From the NCBI GenBank assembly GCA_029319145.1, contig CP119753.1, positions 2,542,001-2,606,000 of the forward strand: a DNA stretch of 64,000 nucleotides, written 5' to 3'. The notes below the pieces were generated by a model. The model was not told where the DNA came from. It made no database searches and saw only the letters and a program-made list of their open reading frames with translations. The position numbers and the translations under genes were made by a program. Shown here one piece after another: positions 35,842 to 44,574 of the stretch (positions are counted from its first letter, which is position 1; the number at the start of each line of letters is the position of its first letter). Source of the DNA: Microbacter sp. GSS18 (lineage in GTDB: Bacteria; Actinomycetota; Actinomycetes; Actinomycetales; Microbacteriaceae).

Positions 35842-38418
35842 ATGCCGCTCCTGGAGCGCGACGAGCAGCTCGCCGCCCTCGACAGCCTCGCCGACGGGCT
35901 GCCGAGCGGGTCCATCGCGCTCGTCGGCGCCGAGGCGGGGGCGGGCAAGACATCGCTGCTGAGGGCATTCGCGGCGCGCGCCCCTGCCGGCATGCCGGTG
36001 CGGTCGGGGCGGTGCGATGATCTCGCGACGCCCGCCTCCTTCGCTCCGCTGTGGGACATGGCCGACACACTGCCCGACCCGGTGACGGCGGCCCTCGACG
36101 GGGACGGTCCACGGGTTCCGGCCGCGCTCGCGGCGGCGTTGCGGGAGCAGCCCAGCGTACTGATCCTCGACGACGTCCAATGGGCCGACGAAGCCACTAT
36201 CGATCTCATCGGCCACCTGGGGCGACGGATCGACGACCTGCCGCTCCTGCTGTGCCTGGCTTATCGCAGCGACGAGATCGACCGTGATCACCCGCTGCGG
36301 CGAGTGCTCGGGGAGCTCTCGCGATCCGCGATCCGCGTCGACCTTCCGGTGCTCACGATGCAGGGGGTCGGCCGGCTCGCCGAAGGCACCGGAGTCGATG
36401 TCGCGCAGCTGTATGCGCACTCGCGCGGCAACCCGTTCTTCGTGACGGAGTTGCTGGCAAGTCCTGCGCTCGAACCGACCCGAGCCGTCTCGGACGCGGT
36501 GATGGCCCGTGTGGCGAGCCTTCCCGCCTCGGCCTGGACAGTCCTCGACGTCGTCGCACTCGCACCCCAGGGTGTTCCCACAGACCTGCTCGCCGCGCTC
36601 GGCCGCGACGCCGAGGCCGACGCGGACCGCGCACTGGAGCGCGGTCTGCTCGAGGTCTCGGGAACGCGGCTGCGGTGCCGCCACGATCTGGTCCGCACCG
36701 CGCTCGCGAACGGCATCCCGCCCCTCCGGCGCCGGCGCGTGCACCAGCTCCTGGTGGATCGGCTCGCGTCGCGGGCGACGACCACCGCCGACATCGCGCA
36801 GGTCGCCGCCCACGCGATAGGAGCCGGCGACGACCGCCGCGCCGCCGAGTACTCGCTGCGCGCGGCGCGGCGGGCCGCCGCCGATGGGGCCCATCGCCAA
36901 GCGGCGCGCCACTTCGCCCATGCGCTCGAGCGACGCGCTCACCTGCGGCCCGACGAGGTCGAGCATGCCCTCGACGCCTGCGCCAACGAGGCCTACTTCG
37001 CGCATGATCTGGACCTCGCGATCGCGTGCGCACTGGAGCTCCGCGAACGCGCGCGCGACCTGCCACCCGCGGAGCAGGGGCGCCGCACCGCGTGGCTGTC
37101 GCGCCTCGCCCACTACGCCGGCGAGAGCGACCGTGCCGCCGCGCTCGCCCAGGAGGGCATCGACCTGCTCGCGGGCGGAAGCGATCCGCTCCAGGAGAGC
37201 TATCTGCGCTGGTGGCGTGCGCTGCTCGTCGGAGACGACGCTTCCGCGCGGCGACTCGGGACCCGCACCGTCGCCCTTGCCCACGAAGCGGGGAACCTCG
37301 CGATCGCGGCGCACGTCCTCGTTTCGGCCTACGGCACGGACGACCGCTGGGTCGAGCGTCTAGAGCAGGGACTCGAGGTCGCGCGCCGAGCGGGGTCGGA
37401 CGAGCAGACCGCGCGGGCCTACTGCAACCTCGTCTATCAGTCCGTCGTCGAACGCCGCCTCGACGAGGCTGACCGGTGGCTCGACGAGGGCCTGGAATGG
37501 ACGTGGGGCGAGGACATGACGTTCTGGTGGGACGCCATGGTCGACAGCCGCGCGCTGCAGCGCTTGTATCGCGGCGAGTGGGACGCAGCGCTCGAGGACT
37601 GCGACCGCACGATCGACGGTCAGCGGGCACTGCGCTGGCAGTCCTGCGCCGCGCACACGCGGGCGACGATCCTGCTGCGCCGTGGCGCGCCGGGCGCGGC
37701 TGCGGCACGGGCGTTCGCGGCCGCATGCGCCGCGGAGTCCAGCCACGACGCGCTCCTCGCGACCTCGCTCGAAGCCGAGACGGCCTGGACCGCGGGCGCC
37801 GACCCGGCCACCGCCGTGGACGGAATCGCGCTGGCGACGACGGCAGGCGACCGGCCGAGTCCGTGGCTCGTCGGCGGCGCGGTGTTCTGGCTGGCCAAGA
37901 TCGACCCGGGCCTGGTCCCGCCTGAGGTGCGGTCGTCAGTGCCCGAGCCGGTCATCCGCGAACTCGACGGCGATCGCGCGGGCGCCGCCGAGATGTGGCG
38001 CCGGCGCGGATGCGTTTTCGAGGCCGCGGTCCTCGATGGCCTCGGCGACGACCCGGATGTCATGCGCAGGGCGTTCACGGAGCTCACCGCACTGGGCGCC
38101 GAAGCGACCATGGCGCGTTTGCGCCTCGAAGCACGCGCTCGCGGCGTGCGCGCCGTTCCGCGGGGCGCACGCGTGTCCACGGCGTCCGATCCCGACGGCC
38201 TGACGCCCCGCCAGGTCGAGGTTCTCCGCCTGCTGGGCGCGCGCTTGACCGATGCCGAGATCGCGGCTCGGCTGCATCTGTCCGACAAGACCGTCGGCCA
38301 TCACGTCTCGGCGATCCTGGCACGCCTGGGCGTGGACGGCCGGCGCGAAGCCGGCGCCCACGCCCGGACGCGTTTCCCCAGCGACCCCGGCGTGACCGGG
38401 GATCCGATGCGCGGCTGA
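35842..38418 (+). CDS. LAL-type LuxR-family ATPase regulator
   Basis: The 858-residue protein has an N-terminal AAA/STAND ATPase domain (Walker A GAEAGAGKTS at residues 29-38, Walker B region SVLILDDVQWAD). A long TPR-like helical middle follows, then a C-terminal LuxR HTH: LTPRQVEVLRLLGARLTDAEIAARLHLSDKTVGHHVSAILARLGV near residues 786-830. This is the large ATP-binding LuxR (MalT-like, LAL) layout; such proteins are usually activators triggered by a small ligand. It is convergent with a DUF4242 gene with only 10 bp between stop codons, a neighbourhood seen in other actinobacteria. Its target genes are not evident. Confidence 0.9.
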   Translation: MPLLERDEQLAALDSLADGLPSGSIALVGAEAGAGKTSLLRAFAARAPAGMPVRSGRCDDLATPASFAPLWDMADTLPDPVTAALDGDGPRVPAALAAALREQPSVLILDDVQWADEATIDLIGHLGRRIDDLPLLLCLAYRSDEIDRDHPLRRVLGELSRSAIRVDLPVLTMQGVGRLAEGTGVDVAQLYAHSRGNPFFVTELLASPALEPTRAVSDAVMARVASLPASAWTVLDVVALAPQGVPTDLLAALGRDAEADADRALERGLLEVSGTRLRCRHDLVRTALANGIPPLRRRRVHQLLVDRLASRATTTADIAQVAAHAIGAGDDRRAAEYSLRAARRAAADGAHRQAARHFAHALERRAHLRPDEVEHALDACANEAYFAHDLDLAIACALELRERARDLPPAEQGRRTAWLSRLAHYAGESDRAAALAQEGIDLLAGGSDPLQESYLRWWRALLVGDDASARRLGTRTVALAHEAGNLAIAAHVLVSAYGTDDRWVERLEQGLEVARRAGSDEQTARAYCNLVYQSVVERRLDEADRWLDEGLEWTWGEDMTFWWDAMVDSRALQRLYRGEWDAALEDCDRTIDGQRALRWQSCAAHTRATILLRRGAPGAAAARAFAAACAAESSHDALLATSLEAETAWTAGADPATAVDGIALATTAGDRPSPWLVGGAVFWLAKIDPGLVPPEVRSSVPEPVIRELDGDRAGAAEMWRRRGCVFEAAVLDGLGDDPDVMRRAFTELTALGAEATMARLRLEARARGVRAVPRGARVSTASDPDGLTPRQVEVLRLLGARLTDAEIAARLHLSDKTVGHHVSAILARLGVDGRREAGAHARTRFPSDPGVTGDPMRG

Positions 38419-38434
38419 TCCGGGGCGATCAGCC
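38413..38434. terminator. Bidirectional hairpin formed from two stop-codon regions
   Basis: GGCTGATC (38413-38420) and GATCAGCC (38427-38434) make a perfect 8-bp stem with loop CGGGGC. The LuxR-gene stop TGA lies in the left arm and the DUF4242 stop in the right arm, so both genes end inside the hairpin. Confidence 0.5.
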
Positions 38435-38716
38435 GGCGGGTGTGAGCTCGGCCGTGTGGGGCCCGATCTCGTTCGCGACGACGGTCACCGTGTTCGCCGG
38501 GAATCCTCCTCGGCGCGCGTGCTCGAGGATCGCCTCGGCGCTCTCGGCCTCGTGCACGCAGTAGATCTTGTCGCCGGCGACGTAGCTCGTCACCCACGTG
38601 TAGGGCTCGCCGAGCGAGTCGACGACGGCGTTGGATGCCTTCGCGATCTCGGCCAGCGCATCCGGGCCGAGATCGCCGGCGCCGGGGATCTCGCGCTCGA
38701 TGATGAACCTCTGCAT
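38429..38716 (-). CDS. DUF4242 / SCO4226-like small protein
   Basis: The 95-residue protein begins MQRFIIEREIPGAGDLGPDALAEIAKASNAVV and has the ferredoxin-like pattern VTSYVAGDKIYCVHEAESAEAILEHARRGGFPANTV typical of DUF4242. The Streptomyces member SCO4226 binds nickel, but whether this one does is unknown. The segment YCVHEAE supplies Cys, His and Glu. AGGAGG precedes ATG 38716. It is convergent with the LAL regulator gene and ends in the shared hairpin. Confidence 0.85.
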   Translation of the reverse strand: MQRFIIEREIPGAGDLGPDALAEIAKASNAVVDSLGEPYTWVTSYVAGDKIYCVHEAESAEAILEHARRGGFPANTVTVVANEIGPHTAELTPAG

Positions 38717-38852
38717 TTCTGCCTCCTGGGTGTGCATCCGTCCGGCCCTGCGCCGGACTGCTCCCAGGCTCTCCGAACGCACTGCGCGGGACATCGGGGG
38801 CGACTCCCCATGTTGCCCACGGCGCCCCCCAGATCAGGCGGGATCGGGGCGA

Positions 38853-39860
38853 TCAGCGTCCGGTCGACTCCCGGACGACCAGCTCGGGCTGATAGCGGAT
38901 CGCGCGGTCGTGCGGCCCGCCCGGATCGGCGATCTCGGCCATCAGCAGGTCGACGGCGGTCGAGCCGATCAGCTGCGCGGGCTGCCGGATGGAACTGAGG
39001 GGCACGACGGCGGCGGCGGCGAAGTCGATGTCGTCATAGCCGATGAGGGCGAGATCCTCGGGGACCCGCACGCCCGCCATGATGTTGAGCGCCTGCAGCA
39101 CGCCGACCGCCAGCAGGTCGTTGGCCGCGAAGACCGCATCGGGCCGCTCGCCCATCGGGCGCAGCAGCAGGCGCTGGCCGGCTTCCCGTCCCTGCAGGAC
39201 CGTGAGCGCGCGCATTTCGATGACCTCGAGCGTGACGCCCTCGTGCTCGGCGACGGCGCGACGTGCGCCCTCGAGGCGATCGCTGACCTGCCGGATGGCG
39301 AGGGGGCCGGCGACGAAGGCGATGCGACGGCGTCCGGTGTCGATCAGATGCTCTGCCGCGAGTCGACCGCCCTCCACGTCGTCGACGGCGACGGACGGGA
39401 ACGACCCGTCCGCGACCTCGCGGTCCACCAGCACGACGGGGGTGCCCCCGTCGCGCAGACGCTCGAGCGCGGTCAGGTCGTCGGTGGTCGGGGTGACCAG
39501 CACGCCGTTGACGCGCTGTTCCCGGAAGAGATCGAGGTAGGCGCCCTCGCGATCGACGCGCTCGTCGCTGTTGCCCAGCAGCACCGCCAGATCATCGGCT
39601 GCCGCGCGCTCTTCCGCGCCGCGCGCGACCTCGGCGAAGAACGGGTTGCTCGCGTCGAGCACGACCAGGCCGATGCTGCGGCTGCGTCCGGCACGCAGCT
39701 GGCGGGCGGCGTCGTTGCGGACGAAGCCGAGTTCGTCGATGGCCTGCTGCACCCGCTCGACGGTCTGCGGCGCCACCTTCTCGGGGCGATTGAGCACGTT
39801 CGAGACCGTGCCCACCGACACCCCGGCGGCGATGGCGACGTCCTTGACGCTGACAGCCAC
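38853..39860 (-). CDS. LacI-family repressor of the L-rhamnose operon
   Basis: The 335-residue protein starts VSVKDVAIAAGVSVGTVSNVLNRPEKVAPQTVERVQQAIDELGFVRNDAARQLR (HTH plus hinge). The effector domain follows, with LVVLDASNPFFAEVARG, VAGPLAIRQVSDRL and FAANDLLAVGVLQ. GTG 39860 is preceded by a GAAGGGGG ribosome binding site; an upstream ATG would add an unconserved leader. It is a clear paralogue of the LacI protein at 17.8-18.8 kb. It diverges from the rhamnose operon, whose promoter carries two TGAAACGATNCA boxes, and is therefore probably its repressor, with rhamnose or rhamnulose as inducer. Confidence 0.92.
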   Translation of the reverse strand: MAVSVKDVAIAAGVSVGTVSNVLNRPEKVAPQTVERVQQAIDELGFVRNDAARQLRAGRSRSIGLVVLDASNPFFAEVARGAEERAAADDLAVLLGNSDERVDREGAYLDLFREQRVNGVLVTPTTDDLTALERLRDGGTPVVLVDREVADGSFPSVAVDDVEGGRLAAEHLIDTGRRRIAFVAGPLAIRQVSDRLEGARRAVAEHEGVTLEVIEMRALTVLQGREAGQRLLLRPMGERPDAVFAANDLLAVGVLQALNIMAGVRVPEDLALIGYDDIDFAAAAVVPLSSIRQPAQLIGSTAVDLLMAEIADPGGPHDRAIRYQPELVVRESTGR

Positions 39861-39878
39861 GGCGCCCCCTTCCCGCTC

Positions 39879-39921
39879 TTGCGTGAAACGATACATGTGG
39901 CTTATGATTTGAAACGATTCA
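39879..39921 (+). promoter_or_regulatory. Rhamnose promoter with two LacI boxes
   Basis: TTGCGT (39879-39884) and TATGAT (39903-39908) are separated by 18 bp. The box TGAAACGATACA (39884-39895) fills the spacer and TGAAACGATTCA (39910-39921) starts 2 bp after the -10; box starts are 26 bp apart. Both would block polymerase when bound by the divergently encoded LacI protein. Confidence 0.65.
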
Positions 39922-39970
39922 CCACGCGGAGCGCCGTGGCGCCCGCATCCGCACTCGAAGGAGCACCTCG

Positions 39971-40366
39971 ATGACGAGCCCCGGCTCACCGACGCGCGTC
40001 TGCTTCCAGCTCCAGGTCAAGCCCGACATGCTCGACGAGTACATCCGCCGCCACACGCCGGTGTGGCCCGAGATGCTCGCCGAGATCGCCGCCGCCGGAC
40101 GCCGCAACTACTCGCTCTTCCTCGCCGACGGCGGCCGGCTCATCGGCTACTACGAGACCGACGACGACGAGGCCGCGCAAGAGTACCTCGCCTCATCCGA
40201 GGTCGCCGCGAAGTGGGAGGCGCAGATGGCGCCGTTCTTCGTCGGCCTCGACGGTCGCCCCGACCAGGCCGCCACCCCCCTCACCGAGGTCTTCAACCTC
40301 GCCGATCAGCTCCACGCCGCACAGTCGGCACCCTCGCCCACCACCGAAGAAAGCAGTGCATCATGA
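39971..40366 (+). CDS. rhaM: L-rhamnose mutarotase
   Basis: The 131-residue protein matches RhaM/RhaU: RVCFQLQVKPDMLDEYIRRHTPVWPEMLAEIAAAGRRNYSLFL, then LIGYYETDD and a C-terminal LTEVFNLAD. The His in RRHTPVWPEM and the Tyr in GYYE are the expected active-site residues. It interconverts rhamnose anomers for the isomerase. It is the first gene of the rhamnose operon, and its stop overlaps the rhaI ATG (ATGA). The C-terminal 20 residues are a Ser/Ala-rich extension. Confidence 0.92.
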   Translation: MTSPGSPTRVCFQLQVKPDMLDEYIRRHTPVWPEMLAEIAAAGRRNYSLFLADGGRLIGYYETDDDEAAQEYLASSEVAAKWEAQMAPFFVGLDGRPDQAATPLTEVFNLADQLHAAQSAPSPTTEESSAS

Positions 40367-41529
40367 CGACGCTGTCCCCCGAGATCCTCTCCACCCTCGA
40401 AGGCCAGGGCATCGAACTGCCCTCGTGGGCGTTCGGCAACTCCGGCACCCGCTTCCGCGTGTGGACGACCGAGGGCACCCCGCGTGACCCCCGCGAGAAG
40501 ATCGCCGACGCCGCGCAGGTCAACAAGTACACCGCGCTCGCCCCGTCGGTCGCCCTCCACATCCCGTGGGACAAGGTCGACGACTACGCCGAGCTTCGCT
40601 CGTACGCCGAAGATCTCGGCGTCGCGCTCGGCACCATCAACTCCAACACGTTCCAGGACGAGGACTACAAGTTCGGCGCCCTGACCCACCACGACGACCG
40701 CATCCGCCAGAAGGCCATCGACCACCACTTCGAGTGCATCGACATCATGGATGCCACGGGATCGCGCGACCTGAAGATCTGGCTCGCCGAGGGTTCGAAC
40801 TACCCCGGTCAGATGGACATGCGCGCCCGCCAGGACCGTCTGAACGACTCCCTGCAGAAGATCTACGCGCGCCTGGGCGACGAGCAGCGCCTGGTGCTGG
40901 AGTACAAGTTCTTCGAGCCGTCGTTCTACCACACCGACGTTCCCGACTGGGGCACGTCCTACGCCCAGGTCGCCACGCTCGGCGACAAGGCGATGGTGTG
41001 CCTCGACACCGGGCACCACGCGCCGGGCACCAACATCGAGTTCATCGTCATGCAGCTGCTGCGCCTGGGCAAGCTCGGCTCGTTCGACTTCAACTCGCGC
41101 TTCTACGCCGACGACGACCTCATCGTGGGCGCCGCCGACCCGTTCCAGCTCTTCCGCATCCTGTTCGAGGTCATCCGCGGCGGCGGCCTGAACAACCCCG
41201 ATGTGGCCTTCATGCTCGACCAGTGCCACAACATCGAGGACAAGATCCCCGGCCAGATCCGCTCGGTGCTCAACGTCCAGGAGATGACGGCCCGCGCGCT
41301 GCTCGTCGACCGCGAGGCCCTCGACGCCGCGCAGGCCGCCAACGACGTGCTCGCCGCCAACGCGGTGTTCATGGACGCCTTCTACACCGACGTGCGTCCG
41401 GCCCTGGCCGAGTGGCGCGAGTCGCGCGGGCTCCCCGCCGACCCGATGGCGGCCTACGCCGCCTCGGGCTACCAGCAGCAGATCGTCGCCGACCGCGTCG
41501 GCGGCACGCAGGCCGGCTGGGGCGCATGA
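40363..41529 (+). CDS. rhaI: L-rhamnose isomerase (RhaI type)
   Basis: The 388-residue TIM-barrel protein matches the RhaI class (Pseudomonas/Bacillus type), not E. coli RhaA. Metal-site segments are EYKFFEPSFYHTDVPDWGTSYA, CLDTGHHAPGTNIEFIV and FDFNSRFYADDDLIVGAADPFQLFRI. It converts L-rhamnose to L-rhamnulose in the cytosol. ATG 40363 is set by the four-base overlap with rhaM. The stop overlaps the start of the esterase gene in the same way. Confidence 0.95.
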   Translation: MTTLSPEILSTLEGQGIELPSWAFGNSGTRFRVWTTEGTPRDPREKIADAAQVNKYTALAPSVALHIPWDKVDDYAELRSYAEDLGVALGTINSNTFQDEDYKFGALTHHDDRIRQKAIDHHFECIDIMDATGSRDLKIWLAEGSNYPGQMDMRARQDRLNDSLQKIYARLGDEQRLVLEYKFFEPSFYHTDVPDWGTSYAQVATLGDKAMVCLDTGHHAPGTNIEFIVMQLLRLGKLGSFDFNSRFYADDDLIVGAADPFQLFRILFEVIRGGGLNNPDVAFMLDQCHNIEDKIPGQIRSVLNVQEMTARALLVDREALDAAQAANDVLAANAVFMDAFYTDVRPALAEWRESRGLPADPMAAYAASGYQQQIVADRVGGTQAGWGA

Positions 41530-42386
41530 TTGAGCCGTACCTCGACGCCGACGGACTGGTGCGCGTGTACCCCGCGCACCAGCCGGACGGCACGGGCATC
41601 GTCTGGGCGCACGGCGGCGGCTTCGCCCACGGCGACCTCGACATGCCCGAGTCCGACTGGGTGGCCCGGCAGCTCGCCGCGCGCGGAACCACCGTCGTCT
41701 CGGTCGACTACCGCCTCGCGCCGACCCTGCTGTGGGGACGGATGCCGGGCGAGGAGCCGCGCGCCGGCGAGCACTACCCCGCCGCCTCGGACGACATGCT
41801 CGCGGCCTGGTCGTGGACGGTCGAGAACGCCGAGCGCCTCGGCATCGACACCGACCGGCTCGCGATCGGCGGCACCAGCGCCGGCGGCAACCTCTCGGCC
41901 GGCGCCGTGCTTCGCCTGCGCGAGCAGGGGGCGCCGACGACGCCGGCGCTCGTCGTGCTCGCCTACCCGTCGCTGCACGCCGTCCAGCCCGCCCCAGGGC
42001 CCGACCTGCGCGCCGCCCTCGACGCGGACCCGGAGGCCGACCGCTTCGGCCCCGAGGTCGTCCGCGGCATGTACGAGAACTACCTCGGCGGTCCCGTGGA
42101 CGGCGCCCCGCTCGGCGCCATCCCGGGGGCTGCGACCCCGGCCGAGCTGGCGGACTTCCCGCCGACCCTCATGATCAACAGCGACGCCGACGAGCTGCGC
42201 GTCTCGGGCGAGGCCTTCGCGGCCGCGCTGCGCGAGGCCGACTGCGAGATCGACGTCGTCACCGAGCCCGGCACGCAGCACGGTCACCTCAACCGTCCCG
42301 CCGAGCCCGCGGCATCCGCGTCGATCGACCGCATCGCGGGCGTCCTCGCCGCTCTGTCCACCCGCCTTCCCTCCACCTCCTCCTGA
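41526..42386 (+). CDS. Alpha/beta-hydrolase (HSL-type esterase) in the rhamnose operon
   Basis: The 286-residue protein has the hormone-sensitive-lipase pattern: oxyanion motif HGGGF near residue 29, nucleophile elbow GGTSAGGN with the catalytic Ser, NSDADELR with the Asp, and a late His in TQHGH. It has no signal peptide. It overlaps rhaI by ATGA and precedes the aldolase gene, so its job is tied to rhamnose use. Removal of acetyl or other ester groups from imported rhamnosides is a reasonable guess, but it is not a standard rhamnose-pathway enzyme. Confidence 0.85.
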   Translation: MIEPYLDADGLVRVYPAHQPDGTGIVWAHGGGFAHGDLDMPESDWVARQLAARGTTVVSVDYRLAPTLLWGRMPGEEPRAGEHYPAASDDMLAAWSWTVENAERLGIDTDRLAIGGTSAGGNLSAGAVLRLREQGAPTTPALVVLAYPSLHAVQPAPGPDLRAALDADPEADRFGPEVVRGMYENYLGGPVDGAPLGAIPGAATPAELADFPPTLMINSDADELRVSGEAFAAALREADCEIDVVTEPGTQHGHLNRPAEPAASASIDRIAGVLAALSTRLPSTSS

Positions 42387-42404
42387 TACCGAAGGAACAC
42401 TCCC

Positions 42405-44441
42405 ATGACGAATCCCGCAGCCGCCGACCTCCTCGCGCGCAGCAACCGCCTGGGCGCCGACCCGAAGAACACCAACTACGCCGGCGGCAACACCTCCGCC
42501 AAGGGCACCGAGACCGACCCCGTGACGGGCGAGCCCGTCGAGCTGCTGTGGGTCAAGGGCTCGGGCGGCGACCTCGGCACCCTCAAGGAGGCGGGCCTGG
42601 CCGTCCTGCGCCTGGACCGCATGCGCTCGCTCGTGAACGTCTACCCGGGCATCGACCGCGAGGACGAGATGGTCGCCGCGTTCGACTACTGCCTGCACGG
42701 CAAGGGCGGGGCCGCCCCGTCGATCGACACCGCCATGCACGGGCTGGTCGACGCCGCGCACGTGGACCACCTGCACCCCGACTCGGGCATCGCGATCGCC
42801 ACCGCCGCCGACGGCGAGGAGCTGACCGCGAAGATCTTCGGCGACAAGGTCGTGTGGGTGCCGTGGCGCCGCCCCGGCTTCCAGCTGGGCCTGGACATCG
42901 CCGACATCAAGGCGAAGAACCCGCAGGCGATCGGCTGCATCCTCGGCGGCCACGGCATCACCGCGTGGGGCGACACGTCCGAGGAGAGCGAGAAGAACTC
43001 GCTCTGGATCATCGATACGGCGGCCGCCTACATCGCCGAGCACGGCAAGGCCGAGCCCTTCGGCGCCGTGCGGTCGGGCTTCGAGGCCCTGCCCGAGGCC
43101 GAACGCCACGCGAAGGCCGCCGCGATCGCCGCTACGATCCGCGGTCTCGCCTCGACCGACAAGCCGATGGTCGGCCACTACACCGACTCCGACGTCGTGC
43201 TCGACTTCCTCGCGAGCGAGAACGCCCCGGCCCTCGCCGAGCTCGGCACCAGCTGCCCCGACCACTTCCTGCGCACCAAGGTCAAGCCGATGCTGCTCGA
43301 CCTTCCGGCATCCGCAACGGTCGAGGAGTCGATCGCACGCCTGAAGGAGCTGCACGAGGCCTACCGCGCCGACTACCAGGCCTACTACGACGCGCACGCC
43401 ACCGAGGACTCCCCCGCGATCCGCGGCGCCGACCCCCTCATCGTTCTCGTGCCGGGCGTCGGCATGTTCTCCTACGGCGCCAACAAGCAGACCGCGCGCG
43501 TCGCCGGAGAGTTCTACGTCAACGCCATCAATGTCATGCGCGGCGCCGAGTCGCTGTCGACCTACACCCCGATCTCGGATGCCGAGAAGTTCCGCATCGA
43601 GTACTGGGCCCTCGAAGAGGCCAAGCTCCAGCGCATGCCCAAGCCCAAGACCCACGCCGGCCGCATCGCGTTCGTGACCGGCGCCGCCTCGGGCATCGGC
43701 AAGGCCATCGCCACGCGCCTCGCGGCCGAGGGCGCATGCGTCGTCGTCGCCGACCTCGACCTCGAGAAGGCGCAGGCCGCGGCGGCCGAGCTCGGCGGCG
43801 CGGACGTCGCGATCGGCGTGGCAGCCAACGTGGCGGATGCCGACGGCGTCCAGGCCGCGATCGACGCGACCCTGCTGGCGTTCGGCGGCATCGACCTCGT
43901 CGTCAACAACGCCGGCCTGTCGCTGTCGAAGCCGCTGCTGGAGACCACCGAGAAGGACTGGGACCTGCAGCACGACGTCATGGCCAAGGGCTCGTTCCTG
44001 GTCTCGAAGGCCGCCGCGAAGGCGCTCATCGAGCAGGGACTGGGCGGCGACGTCGTCTACATCTCGTCGAAGAACTCCGTCTTCGCCGGTCCGAACAACA
44101 TCGCGTACTCGGCGACCAAGGCCGACCAGGCCCACCAGGTGCGTCTGCTGGCGGTCGAGCTCGGCGAGCACGGCGTGCGCGTGAACGGCATCAACCCCGA
44201 CGGCGTCGTCCGCGGCTCGGGCATCTTCGCCGCCGGCTGGGGCGCCAACCGCGCCGCGACCTACGGCGTGAAGGAAGAGGACCTCGGCCAGTTCTACGCC
44301 AACCGCACCATCCTCAAGCGCGAGGTCGTGCCCGAGAACGTCGCCGACGCGGTGTACGTCCTCACCGGCCCCGAGCTCAGCCGCACCACGGGACTGCACA
44401 TCCCCGTCGACTCCGGCGTCGCGCAGGCGTTCCTGCGATGA
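42405..44441 (+). CDS. rhaEW: Bifunctional L-rhamnulose-1-phosphate aldolase / lactaldehyde dehydrogenase
   Basis: The 678-residue protein fuses a class II aldolase domain (residues about 1-400; NYAGGNTSAK, Zn-site DHLHPDSG, GGHGITAWGD) to an SDR domain from about 420 (TGAASGIGKAIA, NNAGLS, catalytic YSATKADQ). The first half splits rhamnulose 1-phosphate to dihydroxyacetone phosphate and L-lactaldehyde, and the second oxidises lactaldehyde to lactate. The same fusion is known in Bacillus and actinobacterial rhamnose operons. AAGGAAC precedes ATG 42405. A 133-bp gap rich in inverted repeats separates it from rhaB. Confidence 0.94.
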   Translation: MTNPAAADLLARSNRLGADPKNTNYAGGNTSAKGTETDPVTGEPVELLWVKGSGGDLGTLKEAGLAVLRLDRMRSLVNVYPGIDREDEMVAAFDYCLHGKGGAAPSIDTAMHGLVDAAHVDHLHPDSGIAIATAADGEELTAKIFGDKVVWVPWRRPGFQLGLDIADIKAKNPQAIGCILGGHGITAWGDTSEESEKNSLWIIDTAAAYIAEHGKAEPFGAVRSGFEALPEAERHAKAAAIAATIRGLASTDKPMVGHYTDSDVVLDFLASENAPALAELGTSCPDHFLRTKVKPMLLDLPASATVEESIARLKELHEAYRADYQAYYDAHATEDSPAIRGADPLIVLVPGVGMFSYGANKQTARVAGEFYVNAINVMRGAESLSTYTPISDAEKFRIEYWALEEAKLQRMPKPKTHAGRIAFVTGAASGIGKAIATRLAAEGACVVVADLDLEKAQAAAAELGGADVAIGVAANVADADGVQAAIDATLLAFGGIDLVVNNAGLSLSKPLLETTEKDWDLQHDVMAKGSFLVSKAAAKALIEQGLGGDVVYISSKNSVFAGPNNIAYSATKADQAHQVRLLAVELGEHGVRVNGINPDGVVRGSGIFAAGWGANRAATYGVKEEDLGQFYANRTILKREVVPENVADAVYVLTGPELSRTTGLHIPVDSGVAQAFLR

Positions 44442-44464
44442 ACACCGCCGGCATCCCGGCATCC

Positions 44465-44553
44465 GTCGTCGAGCCACCCCTGTCCCGCCGAGCCGCCCCC
44501 GTGCGGCCGGCGGGTGAGGGGGCGGCCCGACGCGAAGCGGGCGGTTCGACGAC
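44465..44553 (+). repeat. Nested inverted repeat between rhaEW and rhaB
   Basis: Outer arms GTCGTCGAGCC (44465-44475) and GGTTCGACGAC (44543-44553) pair with one G-U. Inner arms GCCGCCCCC (44492-44500) and GGGGGCGGC (44518-44526) pair perfectly, and a short CCCGC/GCGGG pairing lies between them. The 89-bp block resembles a REP-like palindromic element inserted inside the operon, and could stabilise the upstream mRNA or damp rhaB expression. Confidence 0.45.
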
Positions 44554-44574
44554 GACACGGGAAGGGAGCGCATC

